The notes under the pieces: generated by a model
Database searches by the model: none
What the model was told of the DNA's origin: nothing
The model's input: only the letters and a program-made list of their open reading frames with translations
Translations under genes and position numbers: made by a program
Part shown: one piece after another, positions 52,052 through 59,861 of the stretch
How the letters are laid out: each line of letters opens with the position of its first letter
Numbering within the stretch: position 1 is the stretch's first letter
From: a bacterium
GTDB taxonomy: Bacteria > Patescibacteriota > Gracilibacteria > UBA4473
Reading direction: 5' to 3'
NCBI GenBank assembly: GCA_018648585.1
Contig: JABGQW010000016.1
Location: 1-64,000 of the forward strand
DNA length: 64,000 nucleotides

Positions 52052-52984
52052 ATGGACACGAAACCAAAACGCAGAAGTCTCACGATTGTTTTTTCCGGGG
52101 AAGCGCCGTCCGAAACTTTTTTGAAAAATATTAAAAAAACAGTTTCTTCGCTGGGCACGGTGGAGCTGGTTTCCGTGTGCAATTGTGCGCAGAGCGAGCG
52201 GGCGGCGTGGGAAAAAATGATTCAAAAATTGTCGCCGGATTTTTCTGGCGAATCCGATTCCGGCGGGAGTTTGGCCAGCGCAGAAACTGGGCTCGGATCG
52301 AAACGATTTTTATTCGAAGAAGTCGAGCGTTTTTTGATTGAACTTCCAGACTCCGATGCGTACGAAAAACTTCGGTTCAAACAAAATCTCGTGCGCCAAA
52401 ATTTCGATCGGGATCGGTTGTTTCATCAGCCGCAGTTGATCGAGAGCGTGCTTTTCCCCGTTTTTCTCGAATACAAAAAAGCGTACATCGACCGATATTT
52501 TTCAGAACTTCAAACGTCGCAAGAAGCGCTTCAAAAAATTCAAAAACAACGAGAACCGCTGCGCCAAAAAATTTTTGCGGCAAAAAAACTTGCGCAACTT
52601 CCGTGGATTTCTCGGCAGGGCAGCATTTTGCTGGAGCAGGATTTGGGAGATTTTTTTCAGCAGTACCCCGTTTTTGAATTGAACGAAAAAGAAATTCGGC
52701 ATCATCTTGAAAAAGTTCCCATTTTCCGAAATTTTCGGTTGGGGCAGGGCTGGCCAAAAAACGAGTTTCAAGAACTTTCGACTCGAATTGAAACAGAATT
52801 GCAGGAAAAAATGAAACAGATTAAAAATCGCGCGGTGGTCGATTTAACAACAAAAAACGACACGGAGGGCGTCAAAAAATTGTTGGAATTGTTGCATCTT
52901 TCTCAGCTCGACGAACTCGTTCCGCTGCTCGCGTCCGAACAATCAGACGCTGTTTTTTTTACTCTTCAAAAAATTTTTCCATGA
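52052..52984 (+). CDS. Hypothetical coiled-coil protein in the two-component operon
   Basis: About 310 aa, soluble. The first third looks like a small alpha/beta domain ('SLTIVFSGEAPSETFL'), followed by a helical and coiled-coil part (about 150-300; 'LQTSQEALQKIQKQREPLRQ'). I recognise no family. Its stop overlaps the ATG of the response regulator (ATGA), so it is the first gene of a four-gene operon with the regulator, kinase and metG. A TATGAT at 52036-52041 lies 10 nt before the chosen start; 52037 is an alternative. Confidence 0.55.
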   Translation: MDTKPKRRSLTIVFSGEAPSETFLKNIKKTVSSLGTVELVSVCNCAQSERAAWEKMIQKLSPDFSGESDSGGSLASAETGLGSKRFLFEEVERFLIELPDSDAYEKLRFKQNLVRQNFDRDRLFHQPQLIESVLFPVFLEYKKAYIDRYFSELQTSQEALQKIQKQREPLRQKIFAAKKLAQLPWISRQGSILLEQDLGDFFQQYPVFELNEKEIRHHLEKVPIFRNFRLGQGWPKNEFQELSTRIETELQEKMKQIKNRAVVDLTTKNDTEGVKKLLELLHLSQLDELVPLLASEQSDAVFFTLQKIFP

Positions 52985-53664
52985 GAGTTTTAGTTGCCGA
53001 GGACGACGAGCGAATGTTGGCGTTGCTCGAAAAAGCGTTGAAAATGGAAAAATTTGACGTGGAACTTGCAAAAGATGGCGAGATGGCGCTGCAGCTTGCG
53101 AAACAACGAAAATTTAATCTCATCGTGTTGGACATCGAAATGCCGAAAAAATCGGGATTTGAAGTGATCGCGGCGCTGCGAGCGCTCGGTGATTCGACGC
53201 CGATTTTGGTCATTTCTGCGCATGGACTCGTGGAAGATCGCGTCAAAGGTTTGGATTTGGGGGCGGACGATTATCTCGTCAAAAGTTTTTCGCTCACAGA
53301 ATTGCTCTCTCGCGTACGAGCGCTGCTGCGGCGACAGACGCCGAATCGTCGAAACTTTTTCAGCGCGGGCGATTTGCTGCTGAATTTGGCGACGATGAAA
53401 GTGACATTTCATCAGCAGGAACTTGAACTTTCAAAAAAAGAATTTGCGCTGTTGTTTGCGTTGCTCAAAAAAAAGGACTGCGTTGTTTCTCGAAAAGAAT
53501 TGTTGGAAAATCTCTGGGGAGAAAAAGTAAAACAGACATCAAACGCGCTGGAAGTGCATCTTTGCGCGTTGCGCCGAAAGCTGGGAATGATTCATCCCGC
53601 CGGAGAAAAAATGATAAAAACTGTTCGAGGGATCGGGTTTCGGCTTGTTTCTCCTGAAAAATGA
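52981..53664 (+). CDS. OmpR-family response regulator
   Basis: Two-component regulator of 227 aa. The receiver domain has the acidic pair 'VAEDDERM', the phospho-acceptor Asp in 'LIVLDIEMPKKSG', the Thr/Ser in 'LVISAHG' and the Lys in 'DDYLVKSFS'. The C-terminal winged helix (about 130-225) has 'LSKKEFALLFALL' and 'VHLCALRRKLG'. It is coupled by ATGA overlaps to the upstream coiled-coil gene and to the kinase. Confidence 0.92.
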   Translation: MRVLVAEDDERMLALLEKALKMEKFDVELAKDGEMALQLAKQRKFNLIVLDIEMPKKSGFEVIAALRALGDSTPILVISAHGLVEDRVKGLDLGADDYLVKSFSLTELLSRVRALLRRQTPNRRNFFSAGDLLLNLATMKVTFHQQELELSKKEFALLFALLKKKDCVVSRKELLENLWGEKVKQTSNALEVHLCALRRKLGMIHPAGEKMIKTVRGIGFRLVSPEK

Positions 53665-54770
53665 AATCAAAAAAATATCGTCGCCAGATTTCTCCGCAGC
53701 ACCAAGTGTTGAAAAATGATTCGACGCAGTTGCACGCGGGATGTGTTTCCGAGCGGTGTTTTCAGCAGTCTTTTGGGCGGCACTGTCCGTGCGAGGGATG
53801 TCCACTCGCCGAAGTTTTAAAAACCAAACAACCGAAAAAAGCAATTCTGCAGCCATTTTCAGATCTGTCACCGCTCGCTATTTCACTGGAGCCCGTACTG
53901 GATGAGGATGGAGAAATCGTTTCAATTTTAGAAGAAATTTCTCTGGCAGCCGTGGAGAAAAAAGTGCCGGAGGCCTCCACCAAAGAAATGATTCGGGTTC
54001 GAGAAGAACGGCGACGACTTCAGCAACACGCACTCAAAAAACATTTGGAAGTGGAAGAAATCGAACGAAACACGGAAAGCCAAAAAGAATTTTTGCGACT
54101 TGCGGCGCACCAAATGCAGACGCCGATCAGCATTTTGCGCGGGTATCTTGAGCTTTTTCTTGCGGATCCATCGAAACAAAATTATGTAAATTTGGATCAA
54201 ACACTCGTTGAACTTTCAGAGCTCGTTCAAAACATGATGTTGTTTGCGCACGCGGCGCCGACGGTGGAAGATTTGGAAAAGGTGGACGTGGTGGCGGAAA
54301 CGCAAAAAAACACACAAAATTTTCAGCAAAAATATCCAGAGCACCTGGTTTCTTTTTCATCTCCGCATGGGGTGGGCGAGATTTGGGGAATGGCATCTCG
54401 CCAGCGTGGAAAACACATTCTCACGGCATTACTTGAAAATTCTGTAAAATATTCTTCGCCCGGGACAAAGATTGAAGTTTCGGTGGAAGCGACGGCGGAT
54501 AAAATTAAAATTTCCGTGTACGATGAGGGCGCAGGAATTCCGGAGGAGGAACAAGAAAAAATTTTTGAACCGTTTTTTCGCGGATCTCGGCGCGTGCAGG
54601 GATCTGGGTTGGGACTGTCGATTGTGCGAAAATTAATTCGCAGTCGCGGTGGCGACGTGGTTGTAAAATCGGTTTTTGGAGAATTTACAAAAATTACAAT
54701 TCTTTTGCCGCGGAACATTCCCGAAAAATCGTTGACAGAAGAAAAAAACCTCGGAGAATCAGCTCGATGA
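53661..54770 (+). CDS. Histidine kinase with N-terminal Cys cluster
   Basis: Soluble sensor kinase of 369 aa without membrane segments. The N-terminal PAS-like part carries a Cys cluster, C28, C33, C42, C44 and C47 ('CVSERCFQQSFGRHCPCEGC'), followed by 'SLEPVLDEDGEIVSILEEI', suggesting an Fe-S or redox sensor. A coiled coil leads to the phospho-acceptor His150 in 'AAHQMQTPISILRGYLE', then the N box 'LLENSVKYSSPG' and G boxes 'DEGAGIPEEE' and 'GSGLGLSIV'. It is coupled to its regulator and to metG. Confidence 0.9.
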   Translation: MKSKKYRRQISPQHQVLKNDSTQLHAGCVSERCFQQSFGRHCPCEGCPLAEVLKTKQPKKAILQPFSDLSPLAISLEPVLDEDGEIVSILEEISLAAVEKKVPEASTKEMIRVREERRRLQQHALKKHLEVEEIERNTESQKEFLRLAAHQMQTPISILRGYLELFLADPSKQNYVNLDQTLVELSELVQNMMLFAHAAPTVEDLEKVDVVAETQKNTQNFQQKYPEHLVSFSSPHGVGEIWGMASRQRGKHILTALLENSVKYSSPGTKIEVSVEATADKIKISVYDEGAGIPEEEQEKIFEPFFRGSRRVQGSGLGLSIVRKLIRSRGGDVVVKSVFGEFTKITILLPRNIPEKSLTEEKNLGESAR

Positions 54771-56188
54771 AAAAATTTTTTACGACACCGATTTTTTACA
54801 TCAACGACGTGCCGCACATCGGGCACGCGTACTGCACGCTCGCGGCGGACACGATCGCGCGATTTTGGCGAAAAAAACTTGGCCGCGAAAATGTTTTTTT
54901 CCTGACGGGCGTGGATGAAAATTCTCAAAAAACAGTCGATGCCGCGGAAAAATTGGGCGAGCCGATCGAAAAATATTTGCAAAAAATGGCGACGATTTGG
55001 CGCGAAACCTGGGAAAAATGCGGGATCGATTTCGACGATTTTATTCGCACGACCGAGCCGCGGCACGTCCGGACGGTGCACGAAATTTTACAAAAAATTT
55101 ACGACGCGGGCGACATTTTCCCTGGGGAATATTCCGGATTGTACTGCACGGGCTGCGAAAGTTTTCTCAAAAAATCGGATTTGGACGAGCACGGAAATTG
55201 TCCCGCGCACAAAGTTCCGCCGCAAAAAATTCAGGAAAAAAATTATTTTTTCCGGCTCTCGAAATTTCAAAAACCGCTGCTCGAACTTTTCGAAAAAAAT
55301 CCAAAACTTTTGGAACCAGAAAAACGCCGGAACGAAATTTTGTCGTTCATCCGCGGAGGGCTCGACGACATTTCGATCTCGCGCGAAAACGCAGAATTCG
55401 GCATCCCGCTGCCGTGGGACGAATCGCACAAAATTTACGTTTGGTTCGACGCGCTGATAAATTATCGATCGGGTTGTCCGAGCGAGGATTTTTGGAAAAA
55501 TTCCTGCCATTTTCTTGGAAAAGACATCACGCGATTTCACTGCGTGATCTGGCCGGCGATGCTGATTTCCGCTGGAATTTCAACGCCCGCGGAAGAATTT
55601 GCGCACGGATTTTTTACGGTCGACGGAGAAAAAATGTCGAAAAGTTTGGACAACGTGATTTCGCCGCTCGAACTTTCTCAAAAATTCGGCAACGACGCGC
55701 TGCGACTCGGACTTTTGTCGGCGTTTGAATTTGGGAACGACGGCGATTTTTCGTTCGCGCAGTTTGAAAATTTTTACCGCACAAAACTTGCTGGCGGCGT
55801 TGGAAATCTTTTCAACCGCGTGATCGTGCTGATTCACAAATTTCTCGCGGGCAAAAAACCAGAAAATTTGAACGCGGAAAATGACGAAATTTTTAAAAAC
55901 TTTGAAAAGCTTTTGGAAACGAAAAAAATCCGGAGCGCGATTGAAATATTTTTCGAAACGGTGGACGGCGCGAACGAACTTTTGAATTCTACCGAGCCGT
56001 GGAAATTGGCAAAAGTTGATCTGCCCGCGGCGGAAAAAGTTTTCGCGAAACTTTTGCAAAAACTCGAAATTCTCGCGTCGATGGCGGAAGTTTTACTCCC
56101 GGAAACGTTTCCGAAAATGCAAAAAATGTTGGGCGACGAAAAAAAAGTTGGTGCGCCAGAAATTTTATTTCCGCCGGTGGAAAAATAG
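54767..56188 (+). CDS. metG: Methionyl-tRNA synthetase
   Basis: Class I synthetase of 473 aa. Motifs: 'IFYINDVPHIGHAY' (HIGH-type), 'GEKMSKSLDN' (KMSKS), and one CxxC knuckle 'CTGCESF' in the connective peptide with a second 'C' in NCPAH. There is no C-terminal tRNA-binding extension, as in short bacterial forms. Its ATG overlaps the kinase stop, so tRNA charging is co-transcribed with a possible redox two-component system; whether this is functional is unknown. Confidence 0.95.
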   Translation: MKKFFTTPIFYINDVPHIGHAYCTLAADTIARFWRKKLGRENVFFLTGVDENSQKTVDAAEKLGEPIEKYLQKMATIWRETWEKCGIDFDDFIRTTEPRHVRTVHEILQKIYDAGDIFPGEYSGLYCTGCESFLKKSDLDEHGNCPAHKVPPQKIQEKNYFFRLSKFQKPLLELFEKNPKLLEPEKRRNEILSFIRGGLDDISISRENAEFGIPLPWDESHKIYVWFDALINYRSGCPSEDFWKNSCHFLGKDITRFHCVIWPAMLISAGISTPAEEFAHGFFTVDGEKMSKSLDNVISPLELSQKFGNDALRLGLLSAFEFGNDGDFSFAQFENFYRTKLAGGVGNLFNRVIVLIHKFLAGKKPENLNAENDEIFKNFEKLLETKKIRSAIEIFFETVDGANELLNSTEPWKLAKVDLPAAEKVFAKLLQKLEILASMAEVLLPETFPKMQKMLGDEKKVGAPEILFPPVEK

Positions 56189-56235
56189 CGCGGGGAAATT
56201 TTGCGCGTTTTTTCCCAAAAAACCAAAACCAAAAC

Positions 56236-56264
56236 TTGTCAAATCACCGGAATTGTGCTACAAA
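56236..56264 (+). promoter_or_regulatory. Candidate promoter of the T4SS-type ATPase gene
   Basis: TTGTCA at 56236-56241, 17-bp spacer, TACAAA at 56259-56264 with an extended TGC just before it. The ATG at 56309 is 44 nt downstream, so this unit has a normal leader. Confidence 0.45.
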
Positions 56265-56308
56265 TCTTTTGAGTTTTGTACTCACCATTTTTTGCGTACC
56301 CGCTGGGC

Positions 56309-58354
56309 ATGAAAACATATTTGATCACGATTCCGCAGTTCAAAGCCGAAACGGTTTTGGCGAAAACGGCGAAAGACGAAAATATGCGCAACGCGGAGCG
56401 ATTTATGGATGTTTTCACAAATCTCCACGAATCACTTCCCGGCAAAAAAATGTCGTTTGAGCTGGTGGTTTTTGGACAAAATATTGGGTTTTGTTTCACG
56501 TCCGACGCGGCGACCTGCGAGGTGATCGCCGGACAAATTTACGCGATGGATTCGGACGCGGACATCCGCGAAATTCCAGATTTCACAAAAAAAATAAAAG
56601 CGAGCACAAATTTCGTCTGGGCAGACGTGGCGCTGATGCGCAACGATTTGTACCCGATCAAAATTTTTGATGAATTCGAAACGGATTCGCTGTCGGGGAT
56701 TCTGAATGTTTTGGCAAAATGTACGCCGGACGAGGGCGTCTGGATTCAGATTGTCGGGAAGCCGCGAGCAGACACGGGTGCGCTGCATTTTGTTCTCGGA
56801 ATTCGAAAAAAAATTGAGCGGCTGCACCGGATTTTTCGTACAAAATTTTGGTTTAAAAAAGGAATTAAAAAAGGATTCAAAGAAAAAATTCGTGAAAAAA
56901 CATCCAACGAAATGTTCACCTGCAACATCCGCGTGGCGGCGTTTTCCGACGACCCCAAAAAAGATCCGCGCATAAAATTGCAGGCGGTTTTTGGCGGACT
57001 CCAAAATTTCAACACGTTGGATCACAACAAAATGAAACCGGGACGGATTTCCAAAAATAAAAAAATGGGCGTGCAGCGGTTTCGATCGCGCCAGCTTTCT
57101 GGCGGGTTTTTGCTGTCGCTGCGGGAAATGACGACGCTGTACCATTTGCCGAATGAACAAAAAGTTCCAAATCTGATTCACGTTCTTTCTCGTCGCTGCG
57201 AGCCGCCGGCGGATTTGCCGGTCGACAAAAAAGATTCGGATATTTCCTTTTTCGGCGAAACAAATTTCCACGGAAAACAGATTCCGTTCGGTGTTCGGCG
57301 TTCGGATCGACGGCGACATTTGTACACGGTGGGAAAATCCGGTTCCGGAAAATCGAAGTTGATGGAGTTGTTGATTCAGAACGATATTTTGGAGGGAAAA
57401 GGCGTCGGCGTGCTCGATCCGCACGGCGATTTGGTCGACAACATTTTAAAATGCATTCCGGAAAATCGCATCAAAGACGTGGTGATTTTCGATCCGTCGG
57501 ACATGAATTTTCCGATCTGTTTCAACCCGCTCTGCGATGTTCCGCCGGAACTCAAAATTCGCGTGACGATCGGATTCATTGAGATTTTCAAAAAATTATT
57601 TGGTGCCAACTGGACGCCGCGGCTCGAACACGTTTTGCGGTACACGACGTTGGCGTTGCTCGACACGCCGGGCACGACGATTTTGTCGATTCTCAAAATG
57701 CTGACCGATAAAAATTACCGCCAGACGGTGGTTCGAAATATTCAGGACAACGTCGTCAAAAATTTTTGGGTGAACGAGTTTGCCGGCTGGTCAGAAAAAT
57801 TCGACAACGAGGCGATCACGCCACTTCTCAACAAAGTTGGGCAGTTTGTTTCGACCAACATGATTCGAAATATTGTCGGGCAACCGGACAACAAAATCGA
57901 TTTTCGGGAAATTATGGACGGGCAAAAAATTGTTTTGATGAAAGTTTCAAAAGGAATTCTCGGCGAAGAAAACGCGGCGTTGATGGGCTCGCTCGCGATC
58001 ACGAAAATTTACCAGGCGGCGATGAGTCGCGCGGACACGGCGGAGGAAAATCGCGTGGATTTTTATTTTTACGTCGACGAATTTCAAAATTTCGCCACCG
58101 ACACGTTCGATGAAATTCTTTCCGAGGCGCGAAAATACCGATTAAATTTGACGATCGCGCATCAGTTTTTGGGACAGCTTTCAGAAAAAATCCGCACAAC
58201 GGTTTTTGGCAACGTCGGATCGATGGTGAGTTTTCGTGTCGGCGGCAACGACGCAAAAATTCTCGAAAACGAGTACACGCCACGCGTCAAAGAGCGCGAC
58301 TCTCGGCGTTCGGAATTTTTACTGCAAAATGTCGGTGAACGGCGAACTTCGTGA
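56309..58354 (+). CDS. T4SS-type DNA-pump ATPase (VirD4/TraG-like), frameshifted
   Basis: ATPase of 681 aa in this frame. The first 330 residues form a family-specific N-terminal domain found in such proteins of candidate phyla. The P-loop is VGKSGSGKSKL near residue 345, and 'VGVLDPHGDLV', Walker B 'DFYFYVDEFQNF' and 'NLTIAHQFLGQL' follow in the order of TrwB/TraD-type motors. After 'EYTPRVKERD' (to 58300) the homologous sequence continues in the +1 frame at 58302-58574, so the C-terminus here is replaced by 18 unrelated residues. I start at 56309 (MKTYLITIPQFKAE). It probably moves DNA during conjugation or competence, or acts in pilus-related transfer. Confidence 0.8.
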   Translation: MKTYLITIPQFKAETVLAKTAKDENMRNAERFMDVFTNLHESLPGKKMSFELVVFGQNIGFCFTSDAATCEVIAGQIYAMDSDADIREIPDFTKKIKASTNFVWADVALMRNDLYPIKIFDEFETDSLSGILNVLAKCTPDEGVWIQIVGKPRADTGALHFVLGIRKKIERLHRIFRTKFWFKKGIKKGFKEKIREKTSNEMFTCNIRVAAFSDDPKKDPRIKLQAVFGGLQNFNTLDHNKMKPGRISKNKKMGVQRFRSRQLSGGFLLSLREMTTLYHLPNEQKVPNLIHVLSRRCEPPADLPVDKKDSDISFFGETNFHGKQIPFGVRRSDRRRHLYTVGKSGSGKSKLMELLIQNDILEGKGVGVLDPHGDLVDNILKCIPENRIKDVVIFDPSDMNFPICFNPLCDVPPELKIRVTIGFIEIFKKLFGANWTPRLEHVLRYTTLALLDTPGTTILSILKMLTDKNYRQTVVRNIQDNVVKNFWVNEFAGWSEKFDNEAITPLLNKVGQFVSTNMIRNIVGQPDNKIDFREIMDGQKIVLMKVSKGILGEENAALMGSLAITKIYQAAMSRADTAEENRVDFYFYVDEFQNFATDTFDEILSEARKYRLNLTIAHQFLGQLSEKIRTTVFGNVGSMVSFRVGGNDAKILENEYTPRVKERDSRRSEFLLQNVGERRTS

Positions 58355-58574
58355 GGCGTTTTCGGGGCGAACGCTCGGGATGGAATTTCCAGAAAAAAGT
58401 TACGCGCAGGAGTGCAAAAATTTTTCCCACGAAAAATACTGTCGCCCGATTGCCGAAGTTGAAAAAATTCTCCAGCAGTGGGAGGAGGGAAAATACGATT
58501 CGAAATCTCCCGCGAAACCGTCAAAAAATTCGTCGCTTGAATTTGAAGAAGATTTCAACGAACCGTTGGTTTGA
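58302..58574 (+). pseudogene. Out-of-frame C-terminal part of the ATPase
   Basis: Read one base later than the upstream gene, 58302 onward encodes LGVRNFYCKMSVNGELREAF, then 'GMEFPEKSYAQECKNF' and an acidic tail, which fits the missing C-terminus of the ATPase. A small indel near 58298-58302 explains the break; it could be a true mutation or an assembly error. No start codon makes it an independent gene. Confidence 0.65.
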
Positions 58575-58665
58575 ATCGTTGAACGGCGGGGAATGAAAAA
58601 TGAAGAATTAAAAGTTAAAAATTTTCGATTTTTATTTTTCATTTCGTGCGATTTTTTTTCCAAAA

Positions 58666-59571
58666 CTACCGCCACTCAAAACTGTCGTAAATCCACGACA
58701 ACAGCGTTTTTGTTTCCCCAAATCGATCGGACGAACCGAGAATCACCGTCAAAACGTCGTGCCCGTCGGGAGTTTCTCCGAGTGCGACGAAACATTGTCC
58801 TGCCAAAAATGTGAATCCGGTTTTGACGCCTTTCAGATTTAAAAAGGTGTCGAACAATTCGTTCGTGGAATCTTTTTCGTGATAAAATTGCTCGTCAATG
58901 CTGGTGCCGTCAAAATGTCTTTTTGCGACTGTTTCGCGAAAAAAATCATCCTGCATCGCGATTCGCACCAACTGCAAAATATCGCGTGCCGACATTTTAT
59001 TTCCGAACGGTTGTCCATTTTCATCGAATAAATCGAGCCCTGTCGCGTTCACAAATTTCGCCGAATTGAGATGCAATTCTTTTGCTTTTGCGTTCATTTC
59101 TTCCACAAAATTTTTCTCGCTCCCCGCGTGAAAAATCGCGAGTGCGACCGCCGCGTCGTTCGCCGACGGGATCAGCGCGGCTTCGAGCAGCGTGCGGACG
59201 GTGAGTTTTTCGTACTCGTACAGATCGATTCGGGCGCCGACGACTTCGGTGGCGGCGAGATCGACGGTGACGACATCGTTGAGATCGTGATTTTCCAAAA
59301 GAATCAGCGCGGTCATAATTTTACTCAGCGACGCGATCGGTTGCGGGCGATTTTCATTTTGCGAAAGGAGTGTTTTTCCTGATTGCAAATCAATCGCAAA
59401 AATTGCCGTACGCTCGTCCTCGAAAAGAACGGGGGCGATTTTTTCTGCCTGTCTGCGAGGAAGTTCGATCGGATTCAAAATTTCAATTTTCGGCGTCGGT
59501 CCGGGCGCTGATTTCGTGAGAAAATCAGAACTTCCACCGTGCAACAACGCAAAAATTAAAAACTCCAACAT
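58666..59571 (-). CDS. D-alanyl-D-alanine carboxypeptidase (S11 family)
   Basis: Penicillin-binding protein of 301 aa that trims peptidoglycan stem peptides. The active-site motifs are 'ASLSKIMTALIL' (SxxK), 'PSANDAAVAL' (SxN) and 'LKGVKTGFT' (KTG). The N-terminus (MLEFLIFALLHGGSSDFLTK) may be a signal anchor. It lacks the C-terminal beta domain of DacA but has the full catalytic domain. An AT-rich interval with a bidirectional inverted repeat near 58590-58640 separates it from the ATPase gene. Confidence 0.93.
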   Translation of the reverse strand: MLEFLIFALLHGGSSDFLTKSAPGPTPKIEILNPIELPRRQAEKIAPVLFEDERTAIFAIDLQSGKTLLSQNENRPQPIASLSKIMTALILLENHDLNDVVTVDLAATEVVGARIDLYEYEKLTVRTLLEAALIPSANDAAVALAIFHAGSEKNFVEEMNAKAKELHLNSAKFVNATGLDLFDENGQPFGNKMSARDILQLVRIAMQDDFFRETVAKRHFDGTSIDEQFYHEKDSTNELFDTFLNLKGVKTGFTFLAGQCFVALGETPDGHDVLTVILGSSDRFGETKTLLSWIYDSFEWR

Positions 59572-59613
59572 CGCGCGCAGTGTAGTTTTTTTCGAAAAAT
59601 TGGCAAATAATTC

Positions 59614-59641
59614 TTGACAGGAATTAATTTGAAGCTAAATT
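59614..59641 (+). promoter_or_regulatory. Promoter of tRNA-Cys
   Basis: TTGACA at 59614-59619, 16-bp spacer, TAAATT at 59636-59641. The tRNA starts at 59687, so a short 5' leader would be removed by RNase P. Confidence 0.5.
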
Positions 59642-59686
59642 GCGGTAGCAGTGGAAACAAGATTGGTGATTTTGTTTCTCGCAATT

Positions 59687-59759
59687 GCGGGGGTAGCTCA
59701 GTTGGTAGAGTCCCGGGCTGCAACCCCGGAGGTCGCGTGTTCGAGTCACGTCGCCCGCT
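59687..59759 (+). tRNA. tRNA-Cys (GCA)
   Basis: Cloverleaf drawn by eye: acceptor GCGGGGG/CGCCCGC (59687-59693 and 59752-59758) with one G-G mismatch at the sixth pair; D-arm GCTC/GAGT; anticodon stem CCGGG/CCCGG (59713-59717, 59725-59729) with loop CTGCAAC, anticodon GCA; variable loop AGGTC; T-arm GCGTG/CACGT with loop TTCGAGT. Discriminator U at 59759 fits Cys. CCA is not encoded, so a CCA-adding enzyme is needed. It faces cysS on the opposite strand. Confidence 0.85.
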
Positions 59760-59833
59760 CAAATAGTTGTTCTTCTCGGTTTCTTTCTCCACGAGGGAAT
59801 TAAAAAAAAGAAACCAAAAAAAGAAGAACGGCG

Positions 59834-59861
59834 CTCCCAGTTTCGGCTGGGAGTTTTTTTT
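59834..59861 (+). terminator. Intrinsic terminator after tRNA-Cys
   Basis: Perfect 7-bp stem CTCCCAG/CTGGGAG with the loop TTTCGG and eight T. It ends the plus-strand tRNA transcript close to the cysS 3' end. Confidence 0.85.

Noticed and set aside
59556..59792. A 78-residue minus-strand frame beginning MEKETEKNNYLSGRRDSNTR
   Set aside because: It is the antisense translation of the tRNA-Cys gene (RRDSNTRPPGLQPG is the classic artefact), so it is not a protein gene.
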